Below are positions 18,344 through 27,001 of a stretch of DNA of 64,000 bases, piece after piece. The notes under the pieces were generated by a model. That model was given only the letters and a program-made list of their open reading frames with translations. It did not search any database and was not told where the DNA came from. Location of the stretch: positions 1 to 64,000 of the forward strand of contig CANFPP010000004.1 in the NCBI GenBank assembly GCA_947449005.1. The letters run 5' to 3'. Made by a program: the position numbers and the translations under genes. Position 1 is the stretch's first letter; each line of letters starts with the position of its first letter. Origin of the DNA: Holosporales bacterium (GTDB lineage: Bacteria; Pseudomonadota; Alphaproteobacteria; Paracaedibacterales; CANFPP01).

Positions 18344-18943
18344 TCAAAAAATAAGTGGGATTCTGAAGGGGGGGGTCATAGAAAACACTCGATCCCAGGC
18401 AATTGAAAAATAGGGAGGAATAGTAGTGTTTGGCATGGTTTTACATTCATTTAGGTAAGAGACATACATCTCTTTGATAAGAGTTTCTATCGCTTCTTGA
18501 TTTGAGTCTTGTTGGGCTTTTCTTAACTTAACGGCGAGAGTTACGTATCCTTTAATTTTACCTGTGATTATTTTAGAACAAGAATCTGCTGTTTGATTAA
18601 TCAGTTGCGAGCGCTTTGATTCATAATTTGCTTGGTTAATATCAACCAGAGTCAGGGACCGATTTAACAAGCTCTCTCCCAAGCCTTTTAATTCAGCTAT
18701 CTCAAGATATTCAAATAATTTAGCTGTTTTTTCTTCGGCACTTCTTTGTTGTGACAATTCTTTGATGTTTTTTAAATTGTTACTGTCGATCACAATGCGT
18801 TGGCTAAGTGTAGCCAAAATTGTGTTTAATGCATTTGATGCAAACGTTCGAGGGGTTTCTGGATCTACAATTTCTGAACTGCTAGCTTCTACTTGTCCAG
18901 TATACAGTACGAAAAAGAGTAGAAGTATTTTATGAAAACGCAT
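18344..18943 (-). CDS. Secreted protein of unknown function (upstream half)
   Basis: Not recognised. A clear Sec signal peptide spans residues ~1-20 (MRFHKILLLFFVLYTGQVEA, then SSSEI). The mature part is helical, with ELKGLGESLLNRSLTLVDINQANYESKRSQLINQTADSC and a further Cys near residue 168. The C-terminus MTPPFRIPLIF is encoded just after a run of eight C bases on this strand (18368-18375); a one-base shorter run joins this frame to the 103-aa frame downstream. The protein is exported; its role is unknown. Confidence 0.6.
   Translation of the reverse strand: MRFHKILLLFFVLYTGQVEASSSEIVDPETPRTFASNALNTILATLSQRIVIDSNNLKNIKELSQQRSAEEKTAKLFEYLEIAELKGLGESLLNRSLTLVDINQANYESKRSQLINQTADSCSKIITGKIKGYVTLAVKLRKAQQDSNQEAIETLIKEMYVSYLNECKTMPNTTIPPYFSIAWDRVFSMTPPFRIPLIF
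18368..18375. repeat. Eight-G homopolymer at a frame break
   Basis: Eight consecutive G on the plus strand (C in the coding sense), the sort of tract that slips in replication and in sequencing. Loss of one base makes 18943-18010 a single open reading frame on the minus strand. Confidence 0.85.
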
Positions 18944-19066
18944 TGCACGCTTACCTTTTTAATTAAAATAATAAATTATTTTTAACTCATTATTTTAACA
19001 TTTCTAATATCAATGGGACATATCGTCAATACGATAAGCGCTTCTTTTAACAAGCCAGCTAAAAGT

Positions 19067-19774
19067 TTAATAGTTTATAATTTCAAGAAATGTATCAGCC
19101 TGGAGGCTTGCACCACCAACAAGAACGCCATCAACATTGTCAATTGTAAGAATTGATGCAGCGTTTTTAGCATTTACAGATCCTCCATAAAGGATTTTGA
19201 TACCAGTGCCAACAAAGTCTCTGATCTCTTTATGCATTTCGGCAATGTTATCTTCTGTTGCGCTCATGCCCGTTCCAATTGCCCAGATGGGTTCATAAGC
19301 AATAATGCAGGATGATTTTGATTCAGGTAAACATTCACTTAATTGTTTGATTACAGTTGATATGGCCTGACCACTATTGCGGACTTCTAAGTTTTCGCCA
19401 ATGCAGATGATAGGGGTGATATTGTTGTTAATTGCAGCAATAGCTTTTGCTTTGATAAGAGCATTGTTTTCATGATGATGAAGACGACGTTCTGAATGGC
19501 CAACAATTACAAAGCTACAACCCATTTCCTTTAAAAGACTCGCACTTACGTTACCTGTGAAGGCACCAGAAGGTTCGTGGTGACAATCCTGAGCGCCCAA
19601 ATGCAACTGGGAGTCGCGCATAATATTGTGAGCAGCATGTAGCAGGGGGAAAGGAGGACAAATCACAATTTCACTTAAGGGGGATGTCTTTTTGTCAATA
19701 ATTGGAGCTAGCAATTTTTGCGTAAAAATAGCTGTTCCATTCATTTTCCAATTGGCCACAATAAGTTTTTTCAA
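19067..19774 (-). CDS. tpiA: Triosephosphate isomerase
   Basis: Interconverts glyceraldehyde 3-phosphate and dihydroxyacetone phosphate. The 235-aa TIM barrel has Lys10 (NWKMNG), catalytic His in VGHSERR, catalytic Glu in AYEPIWAIGTG, and the phosphate-binding GGSVNAKNA and GVLVGGASL segments. It is roughly 15 residues shorter than the E. coli enzyme, with the loss spread over surface loops; no active-site residue is missing. The start follows a GAGTGATC-type leader with GGAGTG at 19784-19789. It stands alone, divergent from the PpiD-like gene. Confidence 0.97.
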   Translation of the reverse strand: MKKLIVANWKMNGTAIFTQKLLAPIIDKKTSPLSEIVICPPFPLLHAAHNIMRDSQLHLGAQDCHHEPSGAFTGNVSASLLKEMGCSFVIVGHSERRLHHHENNALIKAKAIAAINNNITPIICIGENLEVRNSGQAISTVIKQLSECLPESKSSCIIAYEPIWAIGTGMSATEDNIAEMHKEIRDFVGTGIKILYGGSVNAKNAASILTIDNVDGVLVGGASLQADTFLEIINY

Positions 19775-19868
19775 CTTTGATCACTCCTATGATGATATTC
19801 TTGTTGATGTTATCATCCTATTTTAACTAAAGTAATAAGAGTTTTTGTAACTGCTCATCATTTTATTT

Positions 19869-19996
19869 GAGATCCTGGTGTCAAGCGCCAGGATGACAGC
19901 GGAGGGGTAGAATGACAGCCTCTCTTTAACTGTCATCCTGAAAAGTAGGTGAGTCCAAGCTTCAGCTTGAATAACGAACCACTTATGCAGGATCTC
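19869..19996. mobile_element. 128-bp repeat element with nested inverted repeats
   Basis: The element opens with GAGATCCTG (19869-19877) and closes with its exact inverted copy CAGGATCTC (19988-19996). Inside, GGATGACAG (19891-19899) is inverted at CTGTCATCC (19930-19938), and an AAGCTTCAGCTT segment makes a further small hairpin. The first 30 bases match the dispersed palindromic family (GATCCTGG...CCAGGATGACAG). It lies between the divergent tpiA and PpiD-like genes and encodes nothing. Confidence 0.65.
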
Positions 19997-20053
19997 TAAC
20001 GGAAAGTTGAATGGTTACGAGTTTTTTTAACAGAACAATGTTGGTTAATTATT

Positions 20054-21955
20054 ATGATGCAATCTCTTCGAGATCAATCCGGTAAATGGTTTATTAAAGT
20101 ACTCTTTGGCGCAATAATTGCCAGCTTTGGGATCTTTGGTATTAGTGATTTTATTCGTGGCTATGGTGCGATGAAGCCTCTTGCTACTGTGGGGAAGCAT
20201 TCTATTACTTATGAAGAATTTTCCCACAATGTTCAGCAGCAAACAGCACGTCTCCAGCAAGCGGCTAAAGGTAAACTAAGGCCTGATGATCTAAAGCAGC
20301 TAGGAATTCATCATCAGATTCTCGAGCAATTAATTGATCAAGCTGTTATTGATCAAGAAGTTGGACGCCTTAAATTAGCGGTTTCTGATTCACTCGTGCG
20401 CAACCATGTTCACGCTATGCCTGCTTTCCGTAATGAAGCTGGCGTTTTTGATAAAGACTTGTTTAATCGAATTTTGCACAGCAATAATTTGACAGAAGCG
20501 AAATTTCTTTCTGAAATTCGCTCGTCTCTTCTTGATCACCAATTAATTGGAACTTTGTCAGCAGGAGTGATGTTACCTAAGTTTTACTTGGAAGCTCTTT
20601 TTCAAGGATTGGAAGAAAAAAGAGAGTTTGTAAGCGTTTCTATTCCTGCATCTAAGATGACTCTTAAGGCTGAACCAACAGAAGAAGAGCTCAAGGTTTA
20701 TTTTGATCAAAACAAAGCTCAGTTTACGATTCCAGAGTATCGTGCCATTAGTCTTTTGCGACTTGATCCTAAAGCGATGCAAAAAAATATAATCATTACT
20801 CAAGAGGAAATTGCACAGGAATACGAACGTAGGAAACCAGAGTTTACAGAACCCGAGAGACGTGCAGTTGGTCAACTAACTTATGCTACTGAAGAGTTAG
20901 CAAAAAAAGCTGTTGATCGTTTGAATATTGGTCGTCCAATGGCAGCGGCGGCGAGAGATGTTCCAGGCGGAACTTTCAAAGACCTTGGTACGTTGACTCA
21001 TAATGAGTTACCCGAAAAAATTGTTGCACAAGTTTTCTCTCTTGCGGTTGGTAAAAACACAGGGGTTATTGAGGGAGCTTTGGGATGGCAAATTTATCAA
21101 GTTACTAAGATTGAGCACGAGACGACGAAGTCTTTAGAGGAAGTTAAGGGACAACTCGAGACTGATCTTCGTAGCTATAAACTTGGTGAATATCTCCATC
21201 AAACTAAAAATAAGATTGAGGACGCTCTTGCTGGTGGCGCAACGCTTGCTGAGGTTACACAAACTTATGGATTGGTGATTGAGAAGATTCCTAGTGTTGA
21301 TAATACCGGTTTGGATGCGGCTAATAAACCAGTCTTAGCAATGATGGAGCCTGAACTGAGATCAAACGTTGTTGAGCAAGCTTTTGCAACGGCTGAAGGA
21401 ATGGAAAGCCCCATTACTGAAATTAAAGATGGATACGCTATTATTGTAAGAGTTGAGAAAGCTTTGCCGTCCTATGTGCCAGAGTTTGCTGAAGCGAAAT
21501 CTAAAATTGCAAAAACATGGACGGATGAAAAGCGTTTGCAGGCTGCTGGTGATTTGGCGCAAACGTTTATTAAAAATGTTAAGTCAGTCAATGATTTGGA
21601 TAGTTTTGCAAAAACTCATAAATTAGAATTAACGCAGTTGGCTCCATTTGGTCGTGCGGATGCTGATAAGGATGCTAAGATTCGCCAAGGATTTTCATCA
21701 GATATCTTGCGTCGGGCATTTATCTTAAAGCCTGGGCAGGCAGCTGCTAGTCCCAATCCTGATGGGTTTACAATTATTATGCTGAAAAGAGTCTTGCCGT
21801 TTAACATAGCCAATCATACTGAAAAGTTTGAGATCTTTACAAAGAACATAAATGTAATGGCTCAAAAAGATCTTTTGGCATCGTATGTCCAAGGATTACG
21901 TCAGGCTTATAACGTTAAGATAAATCAAGAAGCTCTTAATAAAGCGATTGATTAA
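20054..21955 (+). CDS. PpiD-like periplasmic folding factor (SurA_N / PpiC domains)
   Basis: Membrane-anchored periplasmic chaperone and peptidyl-prolyl isomerase that helps newly exported proteins fold. The 633-aa protein has one N-terminal transmembrane helix (about residues 13-35, FIKVLFGAIIASFGIFGI), a SurA_N-like helical region with SITYEEF and QLIDQAVIDQEV (about 45-170), and a parvulin-type domain around residues 230-350 (FTEPERRAVGQL, GWQIYQVTKIEHE). A second, degenerate C-terminal helical part follows. Parvulin active-site residues look poorly conserved, as in E. coli PpiD, so the chaperone role may dominate. Two adjacent ATG codons are possible starts. Confidence 0.88.
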   Translation: MMQSLRDQSGKWFIKVLFGAIIASFGIFGISDFIRGYGAMKPLATVGKHSITYEEFSHNVQQQTARLQQAAKGKLRPDDLKQLGIHHQILEQLIDQAVIDQEVGRLKLAVSDSLVRNHVHAMPAFRNEAGVFDKDLFNRILHSNNLTEAKFLSEIRSSLLDHQLIGTLSAGVMLPKFYLEALFQGLEEKREFVSVSIPASKMTLKAEPTEEELKVYFDQNKAQFTIPEYRAISLLRLDPKAMQKNIIITQEEIAQEYERRKPEFTEPERRAVGQLTYATEELAKKAVDRLNIGRPMAAAARDVPGGTFKDLGTLTHNELPEKIVAQVFSLAVGKNTGVIEGALGWQIYQVTKIEHETTKSLEEVKGQLETDLRSYKLGEYLHQTKNKIEDALAGGATLAEVTQTYGLVIEKIPSVDNTGLDAANKPVLAMMEPELRSNVVEQAFATAEGMESPITEIKDGYAIIVRVEKALPSYVPEFAEAKSKIAKTWTDEKRLQAAGDLAQTFIKNVKSVNDLDSFAKTHKLELTQLAPFGRADADKDAKIRQGFSSDILRRAFILKPGQAAASPNPDGFTIIMLKRVLPFNIANHTEKFEIFTKNINVMAQKDLLASYVQGLRQAYNVKINQEALNKAID

Positions 21956-21984
21956 TTATAAAGACTGATTGATGTGCTCATTGT

Positions 21985-22010
21985 GATCTCTCCGTAAGGG
22001 CGGAGGGATC
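21985..22010. repeat. Dispersed palindromic repeat, variant copy
   Basis: GATC, CTCCG/CGGAG stem with a GTAAGGG-type loop, GATC. It follows the plan of the other copies (GATC, short GC stem, GATC or GATGAC) but with a different stem sequence, and lies between two convergent genes. Confidence 0.45.
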
Positions 22011-22029
22011 CAAGAGCTTTAGTGCTGCG

Positions 22030-22779
22030 CTATCCCGTCACTCCTTGCGAGCGATTGGGGAGGACCGCTGAGAGTGCCCAGTATTGTGCGAGTATATCCA
22101 AGTTATTTTGAAACACATCAAAATCAAATGTTTTACAAAGATAGCCAGCGGCGTGTGCTTTATAGCAAGAATGCATTTCTTTGAAATCAATGCTATTCGT
22201 TAAAATTATGACGGGAATATCAACTAAATTAGGGTCAGATTTCAGTTCATTAAGGACTGAGGTACCATCTTGCTTTGGCATATTTAGATCTAGTAAAATA
22301 AGATCTGGTCTTGGGAAATCTATATCTGTGTTTTCATTTCGTAAAAAACCTAGAGCTGCTATGCCATCGTGCATTGCAAGAAGATTAACGCTTACGGAGC
22401 ATTCTTCGAATGCGCGGCGTGTTAATAACTGATCCGCCGCATCGTCTTCGATAAGCAGTATATTTAATGTGCTTTGCCGATCTGGAATAATAATGTTAGC
22501 GATGGGAGGTTCTGATTTTTTCTGAAAATTTTCATAGCCTTGAAAAAAATAGCTGGGCTTAACATCCAGCAATAGTCCTAGATGGTATAGAATGGCCGTA
22601 GAAAGACGTGATTGAGCTGTTTCATACTTTTGAAGTTGTTGACGAGATAAATTAAGCTTTGCAGAAAGTTCTTCGAGTGTAAGCCCTCTTCTTAATCGTT
22701 TTTCGCGCAAACGCTTCCCAATATAATGATCAAGTTCATGATGGTTTTTGAGTGAATCTTCCTTGGTTTTAGTCTTCAT
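22030..22779 (-). CDS. XRE-HTH plus receiver-domain response regulator, copy 1
   Basis: A 249-aa regulator in which the DNA-binding part comes first: XRE helix-turn-helix at residues ~18-78 (IGKRLREKRLRRGLTLEEL, LSRQQLQKYETAQSRLS), then a receiver domain at ~105-235 with acidic pocket EDDAAD, phospho-acceptor Asp164 (LILLDLNMPKQDG), switch residue in ILTNS and Lys in CKTFDF. Most response regulators carry the receiver first. The HTH resembles the widespread alphaproteobacterial XRE type (IGKRLR...QQ.QKYE...SR), and the receiver resembles the stand-alone Rcp1-type. The ATG follows the kinase stop with no gap, so the two are coupled. A paralogue lies at 44613-45335. Confidence 0.88.
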   Translation of the reverse strand: MKTKTKEDSLKNHHELDHYIGKRLREKRLRRGLTLEELSAKLNLSRQQLQKYETAQSRLSTAILYHLGLLLDVKPSYFFQGYENFQKKSEPPIANIIIPDRQSTLNILLIEDDAADQLLTRRAFEECSVSVNLLAMHDGIAALGFLRNENTDIDFPRPDLILLDLNMPKQDGTSVLNELKSDPNLVDIPVIILTNSIDFKEMHSCYKAHAAGYLCKTFDFDVFQNNLDILAQYWALSAVLPNRSQGVTG

Positions 22780-24711
22780 CTATGCATCCTTATGTTTTGT
22801 TTTTGGTAATGTGAAGGTAAAATCACTGCCGCCTTCTGGATTAGATTTGACGTAAATATCGCCTCCATACATCTGTATAATTTTCTTGCATATTGAAAGA
22901 CCAATTCCAGATCCTTCGTATTGGTATTGGTCTTTGGTATGGAGTCGTTTAAACATATCAAAAATGCCTTCTCGATATTTTTCATCAATACCAATGCCAT
23001 TATCTTTGATGCTAAATTCCCAAAATTCTTTTTGCTCTGTGCTGGATATATCAATAACCAATGGACGCTCTGCACGAAATTTTAAAGCATTTTCAATGAG
23101 ATTCATAAAAACTTGCATGATTTGTACCTTATCCCCAAGGATCGTAGGCATGTGTTTCGATCTAATGCATGCATTGGCTTCAAATAGTTTTAGCTCTAAG
23201 GCTTCTCGTACTTCTTCTAGGATTTTATTTATATCAATAAAACCATTTGGGCAACTATTTGAAGGTATTTTTGAGTAAACTAAAATTCCCTTAATCATAA
23301 CATCCATACGGTCAAGGCCTTTTAATATGTGATGGACGTAGTCTTGTGATATATCATCAAAAATATCAGCATTACGGCGGAGTAAAAGTTGAATAAGGCC
23401 AGAAATTGTTCGTAGTGGTTCTTTTAAATCATGTGAACAAATATGTGCAAAACGTTCTAGTCCTTGGTTTGATAATGTTAAATTTTCAACCATTTTTTTA
23501 AGACGAAATTCTGTTTTTTTTCTATCAGTTATGATCTCTGAAAAGATAACAAGACCACCTATTTCGCCATCGGCTGTACGCCAGGGATGTATCTCACCAG
23601 TAATCCATAGGGGCGAACCATCAAGGGCTTCAATTTCTTCTTCAGTGCCTTTATGAATTTTTCCGTTTAAGCATTCCTTATGCAACTCTAGCCATTCTTT
23701 TTTAAGATTTGGGAAAAGCTCATAGTGAGATTTCCCTTTAAAGTCATAATCCTCACCAAAGCCGAATTCTCTACCCCATGCTTTGCTTGCGAATAGATAC
23801 CGCATTTCAGTATCAAGCATAGCCACAGGTGTTGGGATTTGTCTAAAAAGGAGAGACACAATTTCATTCGTTTCAACACTTTTTCTTTCATGTTTTCTCA
23901 AACTGATTAGGTGCATTGATGTTCCGATAATCGGGTCTAAGAAATTTAAGATAGAAGTATCAAACTGGAAGTTTCTCTCTAAAAAAATAACGGCGCATTT
24001 TTGAAAAGGGAGAGATAAGTATATTCCAAGATAAGACAATTTTTCAGTATTTTGAATGTAATGATTGCTGTGTTTCAGTGTATCCACTACAAAATTTCTT
24101 TTTTCCTGATTAAAGTTATTGGCAGAAAATTTTTGAAAATTATTATAATCGCATTCTTCAGAAAATATAAAAAGATGGCCTTCAGATTTTGTTAGTGTTT
24201 GAAAGGAATTTAATATTACTGAAGATATTTCAGAAAGTGAGCAACCTTTAATGTAGTGCTCTTGAATACGTTTAATTTCATCGAATAGATGTTTGGATTC
24301 TAGATGTTCAGATTCTTTTTCTTTAATGTACGTTATGTCAGAGCATGTTCCAACCATGCGTAAAGGACGGCCTTCCACGCTGAATTCAATAACTTTTCCA
24401 CGTATTAAAAACCATCTCCAAGTTCCATCACGGCATTTTTTTCTGCTCTCAGAGATAAGGTAGGGGCCGTTACTTGAGTGAAATTTATCTAATGATTGTC
24501 TGGCGCGTTCAACATCATCTGGATGGCAGATTTTAAACCATGCATCAATGCTCTGAACAAGATCTTCAGTGTCAAAGGCTAAGGTTTCTATTAAGTATGG
24601 ACTTAATATAACAATGTTCTTTTCAACAGCCCACTCAGCATAGCCAGGATCAGAAACTAAAGGAATATCGACTTCTTTGGGGCTGGAAATTATTGCTTCG
24701 TTTGTGGTCAT
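22780..24711 (-). CDS. Cytoplasmic PAS-GAF-PAS sensor histidine kinase, copy 1
   Basis: A 643-aa kinase without transmembrane segments. Order: PAS (about 25-130, ending GTCSDITYIKEKE), a GAF-like region (about 155-270), a second PAS (about 285-400), a dimerisation helix pair with phospho-acceptor His427 (FAHICSHDLKEPLR), and a HATPase domain with N box NALKF, DNGIGID and GSGIGLSICKK. The His box is of the type seen in phytochrome-like kinases, which pair with Rcp1-like receivers, consistent with the coupled regulator next door. An SD-like GAGGTGA precedes the ATG at 24711. It probably senses a soluble ligand or redox state; the signal is unknown. Confidence 0.92.
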   Translation of the reverse strand: MTTNEAIISSPKEVDIPLVSDPGYAEWAVEKNIVILSPYLIETLAFDTEDLVQSIDAWFKICHPDDVERARQSLDKFHSSNGPYLISESRKKCRDGTWRWFLIRGKVIEFSVEGRPLRMVGTCSDITYIKEKESEHLESKHLFDEIKRIQEHYIKGCSLSEISSVILNSFQTLTKSEGHLFIFSEECDYNNFQKFSANNFNQEKRNFVVDTLKHSNHYIQNTEKLSYLGIYLSLPFQKCAVIFLERNFQFDTSILNFLDPIIGTSMHLISLRKHERKSVETNEIVSLLFRQIPTPVAMLDTEMRYLFASKAWGREFGFGEDYDFKGKSHYELFPNLKKEWLELHKECLNGKIHKGTEEEIEALDGSPLWITGEIHPWRTADGEIGGLVIFSEIITDRKKTEFRLKKMVENLTLSNQGLERFAHICSHDLKEPLRTISGLIQLLLRRNADIFDDISQDYVHHILKGLDRMDVMIKGILVYSKIPSNSCPNGFIDINKILEEVREALELKLFEANACIRSKHMPTILGDKVQIMQVFMNLIENALKFRAERPLVIDISSTEQKEFWEFSIKDNGIGIDEKYREGIFDMFKRLHTKDQYQYEGSGIGLSICKKIIQMYGGDIYVKSNPEGGSDFTFTLPKTKHKDA

Positions 24712-24862
24712 GTTTTGTCACCTCAAACTGCAAAATATTAATTGTATTCCTTATAGCAAAATTAACTTTTCCCTGCTAGGTAAAATTTGTAATAAATTCT
24801 TTATTAACTGTCAAAAGAAGAGGCGAGCTACCACTTCCTTATATAATCAAGGTCTTTTTCTA

Positions 24863-25198
24863 TTAGCTGCACATATAGGCATCTTTTTGTGTTGCTATGT
24901 CTTTAATCATCTCTACGGGGTTTCTTTTTTTACCATAATTACTAGCTACATACCCAACAACTAAATCTCCTATCTCAAAAATGGCGTCTAAGATGTCATC
25001 ATCAAATGAGTTTTTCTCGACAGAAAATTTAATTTTTTCCAAAAGAATTTTAGATTGCTGCTTAAAGGATTCTGGGTTTTTTTGATGGTTAAGCATTGAC
25101 AGAAAATTGTTTTCCAATTCTTTTACGATTGAAATTTGATCTTGTCGCAAACTGCTGTTTTTTTTTGGTGTTGATTGAAAGTGATGAAAATTAAACAT
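24863..25198 (-). CDS. Small helical protein of the signalling module, copy 1
   Basis: A 111-aa protein of unknown function with a clear paralogue at 47753-48100. Shared features, in order: an MF start, IVKELENNF (copy 2: IVKEIEKNF), ESFKQQSKILLEKIKFSVE, SFDDDILDAIFEIGDLVV and RNPVEMIKDI. It appears all-helical, with no signal peptide and no membrane segment. It lies upstream of the histidine kinase on the same strand, 151 bp away. Both copies sit next to a PAS kinase, so it may act as a sensor partner, adaptor or kinase inhibitor; no phosphotransfer histidine is conserved between the copies. Confidence 0.65.
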   Translation of the reverse strand: MFNFHHFQSTPKKNSSLRQDQISIVKELENNFLSMLNHQKNPESFKQQSKILLEKIKFSVEKNSFDDDILDAIFEIGDLVVGYVASNYGKKRNPVEMIKDIATQKDAYMCS

Positions 25199-25370
25199 TT
25201 TTTAATCTTATAGCTAGTGTTGCCAATAAGGTTATTTAGTCTATTTTGCCAGTTAAGGTGAAGTTGAATAAGTTTCCCATTTTCTACTATTCTGAGAAAA
25301 TGGGATGAATGTTAAGCAAGTTTTTATTCTTAAGTTTTGAACCTTGCAGAATAGCATATTATTAGAGATT

Positions 25371-26936
25371 TTAATCTCCTAATTTTTCCTCGATAAGAGC
25401 GCACATCTCATCAACTCCATAGAGTGCAATAAACGAACCCATACGTGGTCCTTCTGTCTGTCCAAGCAGAACTTCGTAAAGTGTCGAGAACCAAGCTTTA
25501 AGATCAGGAAACTCATAGTGCTTACCAACTTCAAAGACTTCAGCTTGCAAAACTTCAGCATTCGCATCTTTGGGGAGATTGGTTAAAACAGTGCGAAGTT
25601 CTGTCAAGGCATCTCGTTCCATTGAAGTTGGAGTGCGAAACTTTTTATTGGGTTTAATGAAATCTTGATAATATATCAGAGCATGCTTAATAAGCTTGTC
25701 TAAAAATGGCATAGATTCAGGGGTTGAGCCAGGTACATAGCGTTTTACAAATCCCCATAAAACATCAGATTCTTCTGTGTTACAAACCGAAGCGAGATTT
25801 AATAAAATCCCAAAGCTGAGACCGCTTTCACTTTGAGGCGGTATTCCCTTATGAATATGCCACGTTGGATTATCAATTTGTTGGATGGGTGAATGCGTTG
25901 GGTATTTTGCTATTGCCCCCAGGTATTCATCAACAGCACGTGGAATCACATCGAAATAAAGTCTTTTTGCTTTGCGAGGTGATTGGAACATATAGTATGA
26001 GAGACTTTCTGTTGGGGCATAAGATAGCCATTCATCAATTGTTAAGCCATTGCCTTTTGATTTTGAAATCTTTTGACCTTTCTCATCGAGGAATAATTCA
26101 TATGTAAGACATTCAGGTGTACGACCGCCAAGAACGCGACAAATTTGACTTGAGAGTTTTACTGAGTCAATTAAATCCTTGCCAGACATTTCATAATCAA
26201 CTTCAAAAGCACGCCAACGCATTGCCCAATCAACTTTCCATTGCAGTTTGCAATTGCCGCCTGTAATTAGCGCTTCAGTTAAAGCATTTGTCGTAGGGTT
26301 CCGGTAAATGATTGTGTCACTGGCTGGTCTAATCTCTTCAATTGGAACTTGGAGAACTTGTCCGGTTTGAGGGCAGATTGGTAAGAAAGGACTATAGGTT
26401 GCTCGGCGTTCATCTCGAAGTGATGGCAACATAATCGCCATAACCTCATCATAATGTTGTAGGACAAGGCGTAGCGTTTCATCAAAGCGTCCCTCTTTGT
26501 ACCAATCACTCGAGCTTTGAAATTCATACTCAAAACCGAATGAATCTAAAAACCGTTTCAGCATAGCATTATTATGATGGCCAAAGCTTTCATAGAGTTC
26601 ATAAGGATCTGGAACGGAAGTTAGAGGTTTACCAATATGTTCTTTTAGCATTGCTTGGTTGGGAACATTATCCGGAACTTTACGCAGACCATCCATATCA
26701 TCAGAAAATGTGAAGAGGCGTGTTGGAATGTCAGATAGGGCTTGAAACGCATGACGCACCATTGATGTGCGAGCAACTTCTCCAAAAGTTCCGATGTGAG
26801 GAAGACCTGAAGGACCGTAACCTGTTTCTAAAAGAACGTAGCCTTTTTTAGGTGTTTGATTGTTAATCCGACTTAAAATACGCTTTGCTTCTTCAAAAGG
26901 CCATGATTTTGCTTCATGAATAGGACTGTTGGACAT
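25371..26936 (-). CDS. lysS: Lysyl-tRNA synthetase, class I
   Basis: Charges tRNA(Lys). The 521-aa enzyme is the class I form: GPSGLPHIGTFGEVAR contains the HIGH-type motif near residue 37, and KISKSKGNG the KMSKS-type motif near residue 285. A C-terminal helical anticodon-binding domain follows. Class I LysRS is usual in alphaproteobacteria and archaea. It stands alone, divergent from the ABC-F gene, with a 65-bp shared upstream region. Confidence 0.96.
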   Translation of the reverse strand: MSNSPIHEAKSWPFEEAKRILSRINNQTPKKGYVLLETGYGPSGLPHIGTFGEVARTSMVRHAFQALSDIPTRLFTFSDDMDGLRKVPDNVPNQAMLKEHIGKPLTSVPDPYELYESFGHHNNAMLKRFLDSFGFEYEFQSSSDWYKEGRFDETLRLVLQHYDEVMAIMLPSLRDERRATYSPFLPICPQTGQVLQVPIEEIRPASDTIIYRNPTTNALTEALITGGNCKLQWKVDWAMRWRAFEVDYEMSGKDLIDSVKLSSQICRVLGGRTPECLTYELFLDEKGQKISKSKGNGLTIDEWLSYAPTESLSYYMFQSPRKAKRLYFDVIPRAVDEYLGAIAKYPTHSPIQQIDNPTWHIHKGIPPQSESGLSFGILLNLASVCNTEESDVLWGFVKRYVPGSTPESMPFLDKLIKHALIYYQDFIKPNKKFRTPTSMERDALTELRTVLTNLPKDANAEVLQAEVFEVGKHYEFPDLKAWFSTLYEVLLGQTEGPRMGSFIALYGVDEMCALIEEKLGD

Positions 26937-27001
26937 TATAGTGTTGCTCTCTCTCTTGTGATTTTCTATTAATAAGTAAAATTAGTTTGCTGTGTAAGTC
27001 A

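Noticed and set aside
19067-19774. tpiA as a truncated pseudogene because it is only 235 aa
   Set aside because: All catalytic and phosphate-binding motifs are present; the shortening is in loops.
24677-24964. A 95-aa plus-strand frame between the kinase and the small protein
   Set aside because: Cysteine- and phenylalanine-rich reading antisense to the small-protein gene, without a ribosome-binding site; a shadow frame.
25371-26936. Class I LysRS as a sign of archaeal gene transfer
   Set aside because: Class I LysRS is the normal form in most alphaproteobacteria.
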